Assembly (NCBI RefSeq): GCF_003589595.1
Contig: NW_020653397.1
Coordinates: forward strand, 461,185 to 525,184
Reading direction: 5' to 3'
Source: Hyposmocoma kahamanoa
Taxonomy: Eukaryota > Arthropoda > Insecta > Lepidoptera > Cosmopterigidae
DNA: 64,000 nucleotides
Part shown: positions 11,744-23,419 of the stretch, in pieces
How the letters are laid out: each line of letters begins with the position of its first letter
Position numbering within the stretch: position 1 is the stretch's first letter
Position numbers and translations under genes: made by a program
The notes under the pieces: model-generated
What the model was told of the DNA's origin: nothing
Databases searched by the model: none
What the model saw: the letters and a program-made list of their open reading frames with translations, nothing else

Positions 11744-11956
11744 ACTGCCTCCGTGGCCGAACGGTTACCATGCCGGAATGCCACGCAGAAGTCCCAGGTT
11801 CGATTCCCGGGCCGGGAGAAATATTTGTGTGGCCTACATTTATTTCCCTCGTGAGTTTGGGTGTAATTTGTGGTTGTCTATGTGCGTGTCCATGGCACCC
11901 GCAACACAGGGTTTCCCTAGTGCGGGGCTATGTTGAGTGTGAGCGTTATTATTACT
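11744..11956 (+). repeat. SINE S1, full-length copy with tRNA-like head
   Basis: Head: CTCCGTGGCCGAACGGTTAC (box A-like) and GGTTCGATTCCCGG (box B). Body: GTGTGGCCTACATTTATTTC, GTTTGGGTGTAATTTGTGG, GTTTCCCTAGTGCGGGGC. It ends in TTATTATTAC. Heads of this form derive from tRNA genes. The 3' end abuts a repeat A copy without spacer. Confidence 0.85.
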
Positions 11957-12230
11957 AAGTGAAGGGACTAACTAGTGCGTCTGGTGTTAAGCGACACGCC
12001 TATTCCTAACAATGGCAGTGCCAGTCAGAGCTTTAAAGCGCACTCCCAGTGCGCCCGTCACCCGGAGACGTAAGTTGACAAGTCCCATATGCCTGTAATT
12101 TCACTAGCACCCTAAACCTGCCAAACCGGAACGCAATAATGCTTACATTACTGCTTGACAGCAGAAATAGATACGGTGGCAGTACTTCCTTGGACGAACT
12201 CTTTCACAAGGAGCTCTACTGCTAACAATC
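11957..12230 (-). repeat. Repeat A copy 4 (near full length)
   Basis: Antisense copy from AAGCGACACGCCTATTCC to GAGCTCTACTGCTAAC. Includes GTTGACAAGTCCCATATGCC, AACCGGAACGCAATAATGC and ACTTCCTTGGACGAACTC. It is one of the most complete copies and helps to define the element at about 270 bp. Confidence 0.8.
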
Positions 12231-14464
12231 TGTGACATCTTCGTCTTAGGACGCGTTCCGATTATATCGTAACGTTGTCACGTCTAGTTTGTTCCCATAT
12301 CACGACTATCTGGCGTGGACGTTTGTTTTATCGTCCGACGACTGTCGTTCTAGCTCTTACCATTGTCACGACAGTCTGTCGTCGTAACGTCAAATGTATG
12401 TATATGTAACTTTCTAGTGTTTTTGTTGCGATGTTGGGGACGACGAAGACGAATTCTGTTCAATAAGAGTTCCGAGTGAGATTTTTTCAGAACTACGTTA
12501 ATTATCTTCAAATGTTTGTTTTTTGAACCGCTGTCTTTGATTTATTGGACGCGTGCCACTTGGCTGAACGTACACTTGGTTAGTTAGTAAACTTGCTTTG
12601 TTTAATGATGCCGAATGTTAGTATTAATTTTTTCCTACTCTCAGGGAAAACTTTCTTATGGAACTATTATGGGGACCATTAGCACTGGAGCGTGGTAAGG
12701 ACATAAAATCCATAGAAAAAGCTGATGGAAGTTGCGCGCGCGACTTACATCGATTGTGAGAAATAAATTATAGCTTTTTTGCGCTTGCAACATGTTCTAA
12801 CTTGTCCGGATATTCACCCGATTTTATAAAACCCCTGACGCAAAGGAAGAGATGTTTGAACTTAGAAACCCTTGGCTGTATTTATCTATGGCGTCGTAGC
12901 TCCCAAATGAATAGACAGATCGCAAAACAGTTAATTGTATTTGAAGACTGGGAATCGGGATGCTTCTAAGCTACGTCTGATATGTAAGAAAAATGTAGAA
13001 GAAAATGTTAAAAGTAAAGTTCAAAAGTAAAAGTAAATTCCAAAAGTAGCCAAAATCAGCGTACCTGACCTCAGCCATGTTCGGTTCTCGTTCTTCCGGT
13101 CTCCGGTTCACCATTGTATATCAACCGATTATTTCCGGTTTTTCTCGCTTAGTTGAATCAATTAATTAAATGGATAAATTAAATTTACTTTTTGTAAGAA
13201 ATTATGCAAAACCTAGTGGCTAAATAAAATGGACCTTAAACGGGAGTAGTATGATATAGTAATCGAAAATTTGCTTTATTTTAATAAAGTATTAGCTTTG
13301 TTATGTGCAATACAATGTACAATTAAAATTAATTACGTTCTTGTCTACGTACATCCTATTCGAGATTGTTTTTACAAACGTTCTTTGAGTTTTCGGGAGT
13401 TTAGATTTTCAAACAATAATGAAGTCCGTGGCCTCTAGCAATGATGCGTTTGGATATTCCATTGAGAAAATCGTCGTGGAGTGGTGCTACGACCGCGTAG
13501 CAGCCCCAGCACCCATTTACTATTCGTTCATAACGCTCGTGGTAAATTTTAAATGGAATTTCGCACATAAATTCCAACCACTCACGACCCTCTGCTGGAG
13601 AGGCGGTAGGATCAGGTTACCACGGCTTCTATGAATTTCTAATAGTACACTACCTACGTATATATATTTATTTATAAGCGTGTAATAGTGGAATTGGCTA
13701 AGCAGTAATTACGTACGTAATACAGTCCTAACATTTCCTAGTAACAGCTGATCGATTCCACTCACCTTGACCATCCATCAAGTTGACACGAAAAGCTAAA
13801 TTAAAAAAAAAATTCTTCCCTAACGCTCTGTTGACAGCACAAAATAGAACTGTCACATATTTCTCGTACGACTAGTGTGTAGGGAACGGTTTTACACGGG
13901 ACTTCGCGTCCAGATTTACGACAGAAACAAATGATTGAATCTTGAGTAAACAGATTATTAGATTACGTCGAAGCCAAGGCGGGTACAAGCCTGCGTTTTA
14001 TGTAGTAAGTTATGTAATCGTTTAATGAGATACAATCACTGTGACACAAATGAAGTGTTAATTGAATTGGCTCGGCACGAACTTCAATAATTCAAAATAA
14101 TTAAAATCATTCTCGCTTTTAATAAAACTGGGTGTATTTCAATTTGATACTCCATATACCACGTGCCTTTGTTTGCTCTCGTTTAAATATTCCGATTTTA
14201 TTTGATACTGTTGGGTACGGGTCTGTTCTAAAGAGAGCCCCGCATTGTTAGTTAAAGAAGTCACAAATGGATTTAGCAGAGTTCTCAAATCTGCAAACCT
14301 CAATAGTGAAGATGTAGGTAATATCACTGATCCCCACCTGCTATGCTCCTTGATGTATACACGCAATATTTAAAAATGACGGACGAGGCTGTAACATTGA
14401 ACTTTTAATAGAAAATTATAACAGTAGCTACAAAGGCTACTACTGTGTTTTATGACACAAAGTG
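12231..14464. other. Intronic stretch, little recognised
   Basis: At 12300-12400 there is a weak self-complementary pattern (CCGACGACTGTCGT against CGACAGTCTGTCGTCG). Otherwise it is AT-rich sequence without recognised exon, RNA gene or repeat. Confidence 0.35.
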
Positions 14465-14637
14465 ATCAAGTCGTACTCTAAATCGTATACGTCACCCTGA
14501 GTCATAAGTTGACAAGTCCCTTGTGTACGGTAAACCTTTCAAAACCGGAACGCCATAATGCTCACATGGTGGCAGGTGGCAGCACCTCGCTGGACGAACT
14601 GTTTCACAAAGGCCTCTGCTGCTACCGTGTACATATA
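14465..14637 (-). repeat. Repeat A copy 5
   Basis: Antisense copy: GTCACCCTGAGTCATAAGTT, AAACCGGAACGCCATAATGC, CTCGCTGGACGAACTGTTTC. It lacks the 3' half of the element. Confidence 0.7.
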
Positions 14638-15564
14638 AAATTGTATTACATTGTTGGGTAAACAAGGGCAGCTCAGTCAAGGCACTAATCTAGTCAGTAT
14701 GACGATTTCAAGTCTAATTTACTTACCTATGAAATGAAGATTATTTCACTTTGCACTTGCCTTTTGAGAACCGAATGAAGTCTGTGCAAACAGGCTGGTC
14801 TGCGGTTCGGAAGGGTCACTAGAAACAAAACAATGTAGCAATGTACGGGAATGTTGGGTAAACTTTAGGAATTCCAACTACCTCTACCCAGAACAATCTC
14901 CGGTCAGTCGTTCAAGAACGCGTCAAAGTCAACCCGCCATATCCGGCTCGGTCTGACGCGTCGCCAAACGTCTGCATTTCGTCCAATGTCCTTTCTTAAT
15001 TATGGAAACTCTATTTACCTCCACGCTCGTTTGCATTTGTGTAGCGGCAGGCGGCGGCGGCTGTCACGCGACGCTGCAAGTTGGCAGTACGCGGTAGCCT
15101 TGACCTAAAAATAAAATTAACAATTTCTTGTCACTAACATTGACAATAACCGCAACTAATGCCGATGTTCTGCTACACTCGTCCAAATTGTTATGTGCTG
15201 TCGTGCTATTTTAAAAAATAGGTATTCGTTCTGGAACTCGTTGCTTCCAACGTTAAGAGGTTTCTTTTTTATATATGGAACACCAAACAATTACACGTAA
15301 ATTTTGTAGTAAGAGTAATATTTGGTACGACACAGTTCTTGGAACCAAACTGGATGAGACGACAAAGTGCTGGAATATAGATACTATCGGGATCCTCAAG
15401 TTTTAGAGTACATATAAACATGTCAAAATTTATTATTAACGGAAGTTTGTAAGTTTGAAAAATGTTTGTGGTATCCTGTAATTGGCGTAGTTGTTTGGGA
15501 TTGTTTATCTTTCAAATTGTTAATATATTGTAAGCTGTTGGATGCCCGAAATAAAATAAAAATC
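14638..15564. other. Intronic stretch with no recognised feature
   Basis: Contains a short GC-rich patch (about 15045-15095, GGCGGCGGCGGC) in otherwise AT-rich DNA. No open frame or fold stands out. Confidence 0.35.
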
Positions 15565-15690
15565 TCCCGAAAAGTAAAATTTAGAGCTATTCAAGGCTAA
15601 AGTGAATGAGCATTTTCTGGACAAATTCGTACCATCGTCGCTTAACATCAGGTGAGATTGTGGCAAAGTGTGAGTCCATTAGACGCGAAT
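15565..15690 (+). pseudogene. Jockey-type LINE C-terminal and tail remnant
   Basis: Allowing frame breaks, the plus strand reads NLELFKAKVNEHFLDKF, then a stop after LNIR and the tail ATCAGGTGAGATTGTGG. It corresponds to the F-K-x-R-V-N-x-H end of a LINE polyprotein and its short 3'UTR. Confidence 0.5.
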
Positions 15691-16307
15691 ATTTGAAAAA
15701 AAAAATAGTGCATTTATTACAATACATATCAATACATTTATTAATACAAGTTAAACTATGACACTACAACAACAACAAATAAATTTGTAGTTCAATAACA
15801 ACTGCGCACAACACGCAAATAACATTTTGCAACTTAATGAATATGGCTGACTAAACATGTGTACTTTCAAAAATTCCTTCACTCTGTGATGTGTTCACGT
15901 GCTTCATATCATAATTTTTGTAAGCTAAAGTTGTAAAATACTTAGAAATAATAGTTGATAGATGAGGTGTTAACAATCCATTACCACTTTGGTGTGTAGA
16001 ATTTTTTACCTCACCGCCTTTGGCGTCGCAAAGGCTCTGGTTTTACCTTATTCGTCGTCTGGTATAGGCAATATTGAATCAGTGTGAGCGATTGGATATA
16101 TTGCACCTCAATCATTAGGTGACGTGATTCGGAAAGTAACATTAGAGAGAAAATGACAAAGTAATTTGGAAAAAGCGAACATATTGCTTTTCATATTAAA
16201 AGTATTTTGTAATATTTGTATAATGGCATATAAAACTCGGCGCCCACTGACGGCACGTTCACGGTAGGGAATTTTTAATTTTTAAGTAATATGCATTATT
16301 ATTGATT

Positions 16308-16610
16308 TGTTTTTATTGAATTTCACGATGTTAAACCACCGCTATATTCATATATTTTTGTGAAATAATTCCACTAGTTTGCTGTATTATTAAATACTGA
16401 GATCGAACACAAAGAAAAATTATTTCAACCCGACAGGACTTGCGGCGTCGAAAGCAAAAAGACTCGATGCAAAGATCTGTAACAGACACGTAGAAGAATT
16501 TCGTCGACTTGTAACTCGGTCTGTAGCTCAGTTGGAAGAGCGATGGCGACGGGTTCCCGTGGTCGCAGGTTCGAGTCCTTTCGAGTCGAAACAGTTTTTC
16601 TTTTTACTCG
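16308..16610 (+). repeat. Element S4 variant with tRNA-like domain and inverted tail
   Basis: The left part (16308-16433) is a minus-oriented S4 tail (AATAATTCCACTAGTTTGCT, GATCGAACACAAAGAAAAAT). The right part is plus-oriented: CAGACACGTAGAAGAATTTC, then box A-like TAGCTCAGTTGGAAGAGCG (about 16522) and box B GCAGGTTCGAGTCC (about 16566), followed by a tail TTTTTACTCGATCTTTCATA. The tRNA-like centre differs from that of the S4 copies at 23420 and 43528. The 3' acceptor side is too diverged for an active tRNA gene. Confidence 0.6.
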
Positions 16611-17821
16611 ATCTTTCATAATTGTATCTTAATTTAGTTGAAACTTCAACTATAACTTAGGGATAATGACTCTTCGACAGGCTTCCGAATGTTATGCACT
16701 CAAAATCGTCCCATTTTTGAAATGTGCGTCTCTTCTTCTTCAGCAACACATACCATTTTTAAGTATACTACTGGTAATTAAATCAGCTTGCAACGTCACG
16801 AGTGATCTGAAGAGAGGCTAGGCGCGAGCACAATGTCGCAACGGTATACTTCGGCATGCCTAAAGATAACGCGGCATAATGGACCTAATGGGCCTAAGGC
16901 GAGTGAGAAATTTTGTTTGCAAGGACAACAAATAAGGAAACAACATGCATATTCCGGTTTCTTTATTTTCATTAAATCCTATAATCAGACGTCGTTATGT
17001 TATCGTAGCTCACTGTGACAGAAATTCGAGGTGCCGAGGCTCTGTGACGTCTTTACGTCAGGTGAAGCGCTAGGATGAAATAAAACATTCCCCATGCCAT
17101 TACTGGTGACAGGTCGTTATCTTTTCACACTCTTGTAGCGAGAAATTCCAACAAGACGAACGTTCACACGTCGAAATATACGCGATGACTCGGTCCCATT
17201 ACGTCGGCGAAAGAAAACTATTAGTAGACCGGAATGTATTGGAAAATAAAGCAATGCTAAAGTATTTTTGTGATAATTTTGAAGGCTAACGCCCAATTTC
17301 ACAAACGTCAAACAACTTTAATGCTTCGTTAATTAACGTGTTGACGTGTTATCTCTGGGTTTGCTTTGATAAGTAAACGGGCAGGTCACATTCAATTTAA
17401 ACATCTTTTCTGCGTCTCACATTTTTTAAATAAAGTTTTTCGATATCAATTTGGTGTGTAAAAATCGCAGGTGTACAATACAGGCTACAGCGCTGCAACG
17501 CACGTTTAAAACGCGTTTCCAAATTTTTGTAGTGTCCATGAAAAGCGCCTAAAGTTTTAAAGGCCTGTCCGTACTCGCGCGCGAAATCACGGCGCGAATC
17601 ACGGTGCGGATCGCGGCAAGAATGAAATCCACACTCATGCTTCGTATAGTTTGGAGAGACCAAAAGTGTTTATCTTTTCCCTCACGGCTTTTGCACTATT
17701 GTTTACTTGAGAGCGCATGTTGTTTTAAAAAGTTATATACGTAGTTTGTAAATTAATTTTTAAATGCAAAGTTTATGAATTCACCAGGAAAACTTGCAAT
17801 TTTTACACATTTATCGATTCG
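16611..17821. other. Intronic stretch with no recognised feature
   Basis: A minus-strand open frame of 88 codons lies at 17397-17663, but it has no recognised domain or start context. Nothing else stands out. Confidence 0.35.
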
Positions 17822-17878
17822 TGACCCGCAATCGCTACGCTCTGACAAGCGTCGTCTCCGCGCGTAGCGATTACGGGC
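17822..17878. repeat. Inverted repeat at the edge of a tandem array
   Basis: GACCCGCAATCGCTACGC (17822-17839) is the inverted counterpart of GCGTAGCGATTACGGG (17862-17877) with one mismatch. A 22-bp spacer separates them. The right arm is the first unit of the tandem array. Confidence 0.7.
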
Positions 17879-18056
17879 CCATGAACTTTCCTAGAAAAAG
17901 CAGCGACTTCACATGTAGCGATTAAGGGTAAATCACCTGTTTTATAGAAGCAGCTGCTCCAAGCGTAGCGCAGTCGGACCATTCTCTCTTTCTGGAGATC
18001 CAGCGTCTCCGAGCGTAGCAATTACGGGTCATTCTCCTTTTTATAGAGATAGCATT
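17862..18056. repeat. Degenerate ~50-bp tandem array (about 4 units)
   Basis: Unit starts at 17862, 17914, 17963 and 18013, each beginning (G/T)GTAGCG or GCGTAGC. In three of the four units this is followed by a TTA(C/A)GGG-like core; all have a T-rich segment and CAGCG(A/T)CT-like ends. Unit lengths are 52, 49 and 50 bp. The units are diverged from one another. Confidence 0.75.
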
Positions 18057-18109
18057 AAAACAGCATAAGTGTATGGTCATGCGATTAAGGTTGGATGGAG
18101 GATGGACAT

Positions 18110-18310
18110 ATAATAATGACGCTACGCCAAGGAATGACTTGCCTTTGTGACCGTGTGACCTCCTTACATCGTCATTCCACCTTTTTATCGCCTTTCTCCG
18201 GTTCCTGGCCATTCGTATTTAAATCTAAATTGTTCCATAACTCTTTTGCCTCGCATTCTGATTTTGTTACGTTCCCCCGTCACTCCCTGCCCGATCGCGG
18301 CAGTGAACAC
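18110..18310 (+). repeat. Repeat D copy 2
   Basis: Plus-strand counterpart of 7690-7842: GACCTCCTTACATCGTCATT, CCTTTTTATCGCCTTTCTCC, GGTTCCTGGCCATTC. In both copies the same frame reads HRH(P/S)xFLSPF, which may be a relic of coding sequence or chance. Confidence 0.55.
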
Positions 18311-20289
18311 GTCTTCCCTTGTTATTTTTTTGAGCCGTTTACCAGTTACTAAAAATGTCTTGTGCGATAAACATCTTAAAGATCATAAATATTGTTAAAA
18401 TCGGAATAAATACTTATAAAACTGGATTTATTACCACTAGTTCTTTACCCTTTTGAATTTTGAACCTTAAACGTGCTAAGCAAGATGCATGGAGGCTGCG
18501 GAGGCTATTACTACTCTCCTGGCTACATTACTATCCTACAGAACTCTACCGGCACCAGCAGCGCCATTTCAACTTAAAGGTCACAAAATGGCGAAGATGC
18601 CTTAATAAAAGGTACGTAATGTACTTCGGTGAATTCAAGTTAATTCAGGGTAATCGGAAAATGGGTTCTACTCTATAGATGAATTATTAACAATCTAGTT
18701 AATTAGGTACCTATAATTTTTAATTAAATAAGTGTTTTACCACACTTACCAATCTGTAGTCAAATCGAGCTGCTCGATTTCTCGATTTGTCAGTGAATGA
18801 TGGCACAATGGACGTAGACCTTCCGCGGTATATTTTAAAATCTACTGGAGAGCCAAGTGGGAAAATGAAATAAAGTCGAGTGTTTTTCAATAAGTTTTAC
18901 AAATAAAATAAAAACTTCACTGCGTAATGGGGCAGGAATTTTTCATAACACAGCGGCGTACCGATCCGGCTGTTTGCCCGGGCTTCGCGCGGGAGCCCGG
19001 GGCGGGAACGTAGAAAGAAGGACGACGAAAGCTGACCCAACAATTACAAAAACAACGAAATTCATGTACTTTGCTAATATAATTTTACGTTAAGGTTTAT
19101 GCCTAGTTATCAATATCTTTTGTATATTTTTATAAGTCGGGAATAAAGACATTGTATAACAATGTATTTTAGAATAAATACAGGACACAACGCAATTGAT
19201 CAATTCGACCATAGATTAGGTAACGATCTTGTACGTACGTTTTATTTTTTAATGTTTACCTACCTAAAGTATTGGTTATTTTATAGTACACACATAAAAC
19301 ATTGAAGCTATAAACTGCCTAATTAATATTCAATTAAACAGTAATGATATAAAGAAAAAAAATAAAACACAATATGACAAAATATCAACTTTATAACCCC
19401 AGCTTCTACAGGCTGTACTCAATTGGCTTTTTTGAAGCTTTGATAATGAATCACAAATATCGATAGGTCTTTTTAATTAATGCACGTCGTCAAAAACAAA
19501 ATACGCGGGATGTCGCCATCCTTGTTTAAAAAATAATAATGCTCTAAGACCGTATGATAAATATACCGCCTGGTTTTCGCTACACGTAATAGTATAACTG
19601 CTAGTTCTAGTAAGGTGAAAATAGTGTAAAGCATACACAAGAAATCATAAAACAGCGTAATTTTATTGGTTATATTATCGAATGTGGTTTGGATGTGGTA
19701 GAAAACGGGCTTCGAAGTTATTTTAATGCCCTCGCATCGCAGCACAGCCAATTACGGCGTTAATTACCTTTTGGCACATCATTTGTTCGTTAACGATAGA
19801 TTCTGACACGTATTTAGCTCCCTACGTCTATTATGACGTCATTATCATTAACCCATATAAGTGTCCCTCTTGGTCTCGTCTAAAGAAATATTTCAAGATG
19901 GACGCTCAGCCGTGTAGCTTTGATAAACGCTTGGCTGCTTACTGCAGCACATGTTTAAAAGTATCATTTTGTTTGTCCGTCCTGTTTGGTGCCGGTGAGT
20001 ACAAATTGACAAAAAGGAACTCTGTGAGGATACATGTGACCTCTTCGCGACTCAGATCAATCACTCCGCAATCGAGATTTTTGGCTTTAACGCCATCTAG
20101 CGATTTACTTCGGAACTTGACCTTCCTGCTGCAAACATTTTTTTTCGAGATTTCATAAAAAGGTATTGCGTAAGTTATTTTGTCAATATTGAAAGTAGTC
20201 GAAAGTTCGGGACACGCCATCCTTGTTGATTTAACAGTATCAAATCATTCGTACAAACTGCTTTTTTCGTTCTTCCTGGAACGTACGGT
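18311..20289. other. Intronic stretch, one GC-rich hairpin
   Basis: At 18977-19001 CCCGGGCT and AGCCCGGG form an 8-bp perfect stem with a 9-nt loop in an otherwise AT-rich context. Apart from this, no gene, RNA or repeat family was recognised. Confidence 0.4.
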
Positions 20290-20400
20290 AAGAAATCGGC
20301 ACCTGGGTATCCCGAAAACTGCAATTTAGTGGCTATTCATGGCTAGTGTGTCAGATTATCGCTTAACATCTGGTGAGCTTGTTTCAAAGCGTTCGCCATT
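20290..20400 (+). pseudogene. LINE 3' tail remnant
   Basis: GGTATCCCGAAAACTGCAAT followed by ATCGCTTAACATCTGGTGAG and CTTGTTTCAAAGCG matches the tails at 4110 and 15640. Only the last few degraded codons and the 3'UTR remain. It directly precedes SINE S2. Confidence 0.45.
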
Positions 20401-20403
20401 TCT

Positions 20404-20613
20404 GGCTTCGGTAGCCCAACGGTTGGTTCTGAATGAGGAGGTCCCGGGTTCTTCCATTCACGGTAGGATCCATTTGAGAAATGAAGTTTTATAAATTGAT
20501 TCTGGTCTGGTGTTCTGAGTATAGCGAACTGAATTCCATTGCTCAGGTACTCGTCGTGCAGGTAACTCTCTAGATTGAAGACCACGTCATTAATGTGGAT
20601 TATTATTATTTTA
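20404..20613 (+). repeat. SINE S2 copy 1
   Basis: Head GGCTTCGGTAGCCCAACGGT (box A-like), then GAGGTCCCGGGTTCTTCC (degenerate box B). Body CGGTAGGATCCATTTGAGAA and CTGAATTCCATTGCTCAGGT, and a TTATTATTATT tail. A second copy is at 26790-26981. Confidence 0.65.
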
Positions 20614-20636
20614 CACTAAAAATAGTAATAATAATA

Positions 20637-20822
20637 GCTGCCTCCGTGGCCGAATGGCTACCATTCGGGACTGCCCCGCAGAGGTCCCGGGTTCGATTCC
20701 CGAGCCGGAAAAAATATTAATATGGCCTACATTTATTTATCTCGTGACTGGATGTAATTTGTGATTGTCTATGTGTGTGTCCATTGCACCCGCGACACAT
20801 GGTTTCCCAAGAGCGAGTTATA
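20637..20822 (+). repeat. SINE S1 copy
   Basis: Head GCCTCCGTGGCCGAATGGCT and GGTCCCGGGTTCGATTCCC (intact box B), body ATATGGCCTACATTTATTTA and GTCCATTGCACCCGCGACAC. It starts about 25 bp after the tail of S2. Confidence 0.8.
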
Positions 20823-21473
20823 AAATTAATTTTCTAAAGTTCGTTATCATGCGTACGCGCTGTATATTCGAATCATTTTGTATTGCATATTTCTAGAACA
20901 TTGCCTATGCCATAGCGATGATACGACAGTGTTAAACAAATTGCGCATCAACAAATCGAACATTGAGCATTACAAGTTGGCAAGTCATCCGACCTTGACC
21001 CGAAAACAGCTATCATCACCGCAATATCACACATGCACACTCTGACACTTATCACATCGCCAATAAGAGTTATTGACATTTCTACTAATAGCAATATTAA
21101 TTTTGTAATTCTTTTATCGCTTTTAAAAATCTGCAGTGTCTATTACGTTTGTAGGTCATATTTGAATTTATCATAAAATTTTATTGTACATACAAAAAAA
21201 TGTCACGCCTACGTAACTGTTGATTGATTTACCTAAGAACACAAAACCGCAAATTCGAGTATTTTGGTAAATGGCGTGGAGCAACACTATTTCTAAAGCA
21301 ACTTTGTATTGATTTGCATCACGTCACGTCTTTAGAACTAACTGTATTATTATTACGTGTTCTTTTCAAGCAATTTGCGTGCATTATGAACGTAAAGCGA
21401 CATAGAGGATATATAAAAAGATACGGAGGGTTATTGGTATCGCAAAGGTGGCAGTCAGCAAATTTCAGTTAAT

Positions 21474-21635
21474 TATGGGACTTGTCAAGTTACGTCTCAG
21501 GGTGACGGGCGAAGTGACAATGGCCCACGGATCTTTGCAATTGAAAGCTCTCACTGGCTCTGCGGCTGCTATGGCGTGTCGCTCACCACCAAGCACACGG
21601 CGAGTTCGTCGCCTAATATTATAAAAAAAAAAATG
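21474..21635 (+). repeat. Repeat A copy 6, with A tail
   Basis: Sense copy starting TATGGGACTTGTCAAGTTAC, through TCAGGGTGACGGGCGAAGTG, to AATATTATAAAAAAAAAAA. The A tail marks the 3' end. Confidence 0.75.
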
Positions 21636-22165
21636 TTTCACCTGCTCTCGTGTCCACTGTGTCCGACCAGCTGTACCTGCGGATACCTGCAACAGATAGG
21701 ATTATAGAAGTGGCTGCTACTGCCACTGGAGCGAAGAAATTTATAACTGGTTTGACAAGTGAAAAGTATTTTTTTTGTACTCCGCAAAGCTTTTCTATGA
21801 CATTTGCGTCATCGCCAAGTGATGACGTGACGATTATTTTTGAAACACTGCGAGTGGATGGACTGTGTCAATAGGTTAGTTTTTTTTTTTTTACTTTGTA
21901 AATAAATAAAAATGACCGATATTTCGACGGAACGGGGCGTGTCGAAAGATGAATGGTCTAATAAATGATAATATTTTTTTAAATTCGGTTTAACTACGCG
22001 TTACTGTACAGAAGACAACTTCGGTCGTTTCTCTGTTTGTGACCTTTATTGGCTACGTATTCACTTAAGTATTGACGAAGGCTTCAGTAATGCTCAAGAA
22101 AACGCATGTGAGAGCGGACCAGAGAAATATTACGTTGGAGTAATTTCACAGGACGTTTTTATTTC

Positions 22166-22201
22166 CACAAATAAAGCGTGGACGCCTACGCTTTATTTGT
22201 G
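22166..22201. other. Near-perfect 16-bp stem, 4-nt loop
   Basis: CACAAATAAAGCGT (22166-22179) and ACGCTTTATTTGTG (22188-22201) are perfectly complementary. The next G-T and G-C pairs extend the stem to 16 bp and leave an ACGC loop. No host element was recognised around it. Confidence 0.8.
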
Positions 22202-22457
22202 CACTGATATCGTAAACACAATTTGCTGTTATAAAAATAACAAATATTGGACAGTCCCCATTGCCCCAAAAACAGGTAGAATAATTGCCTTCTTGTCGCA
22301 TCTTAAAGTTCTTATTTATTTCATGTTAAAATGGGATGCAATCTCTTCGGCCTTAGCGAAAAAGTCAACTTCGTATCAGTCATTAACTCATTACAGATCT
22401 TTATTTTGTGCCTACTCCACAGAAAGACGGATGTTCATCGATATACGTATATGAATT

Positions 22458-22575
22458 GGCCCCTTCATCATCATCATAACACACAGCCCGACTTCGCTCA
22501 CTGCTGAGGCCTTCTGTACTTTGTGCCATTCACCACGATTTTGATCTACCCTCGCCCACGTTTGTTGGCACTGCT
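22458..22575 (+). repeat. Lepidopteran-type dispersed repeat fragment
   Basis: TTCATCATCATCATAACACA followed by CTTCGCTCACTGCTGAGGCC and CCATTCACCACGATTTTGAT resembles a repeat common in lepidopteran genomes (a CATCATCAT run, then CACTGCTG and CCACCACG words). Recognition is from general experience only. Confidence 0.35.
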
Positions 22576-23078
22576 GCCTTTTAATGGAGCGTTTTGATCA
22601 CGTGGCGCCCCGTACCACTAAAAGAGGTCTTGCAAAGGAATTACGTGCCCAGACTTTCAGCACACTTAACCGATGCGTAAAATCAAATAATTAAATTCTT
22701 TGTGCGGAGTTCGTTAAAACTTGCTCTTGCACTGTTTGTGTTGTCGAGAAGGTAAATAAGCATTTTTTACAAAGAGCATCGGGCATTACTTACAATAATT
22801 TTTATACATTTTAGCAACTGCAACGGCATTGTATAACATGCCTAACAATTTGGAAAAGTCTTTACGATGGGAGGATTAACAAACTAATAACTTGGAATAC
22901 AACTTTTACTAACAAGAAGATAAACAAGAGGGAGATCAAGTGTTTACTTGTTTTAGGATATTTAATAACTGCGACATAGTCTTGTGTGTACTGGCGTTAA
23001 ATCGATATGGGTAGGATAATCGAATAAACTTTACTTCATCTGGTTTAATCTGGTAATGACAAGAAAATTATATGTATA

Positions 23079-23332
23079 ATATAATAATAACGCACACACT
23101 CATAGCCCCGCACTAGAGAAACCTTGTACCGCAGGTGCCATGGACACATACATAGACAACCACAAATTACACCCAAACTCACGAGAGAAATAAATGTAGG
23201 CCATACAAATAGCGGTGGTCGTCTTCCGGCTGATATGATGATGATGCAAACAGTTCTCCCGGCCCGGGAATCGAACCCGGGACCTCTTGTGTGGCAGACC
23301 AGCATAATAACCGTTCGGCCACAGAAGCAGTT
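23079..23332 (-). repeat. SINE S1 copy with internal insertion
   Basis: On the minus strand the head reads TGGCCGAACGGTTATTATGC and GGTCCCGGGTTCGATTCCCG. About 40 bp of extra sequence containing CATCATCATCATATCAGCC lies between head and body. The body (GGCCTACATTTATTTCTCTC, GTGTAATTTGTGGTTGTC) is well preserved. Confidence 0.8.
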
Positions 23333-23419
23333 AACTGGCAGCTACTTCCACCAAAGAATCAGCTAATCTTTCCAAAGGAATGGCCAGTAATAATTTTTCC
23401 ACCTTTAACTAGATGACTT

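Noticed and set aside
16519..16592. Possible functional tRNA gene
   Set aside because: Good box A and B, but the T-stem 3' side and acceptor are diverged; it is the centre of a repeat related to S4.
17397..17663. 88-codon minus-strand open frame rich in Arg and His
   Set aside because: No start context and no family match that I recognise; local CG-rich words (CGCGCGCGAAATC) explain the lack of stops.
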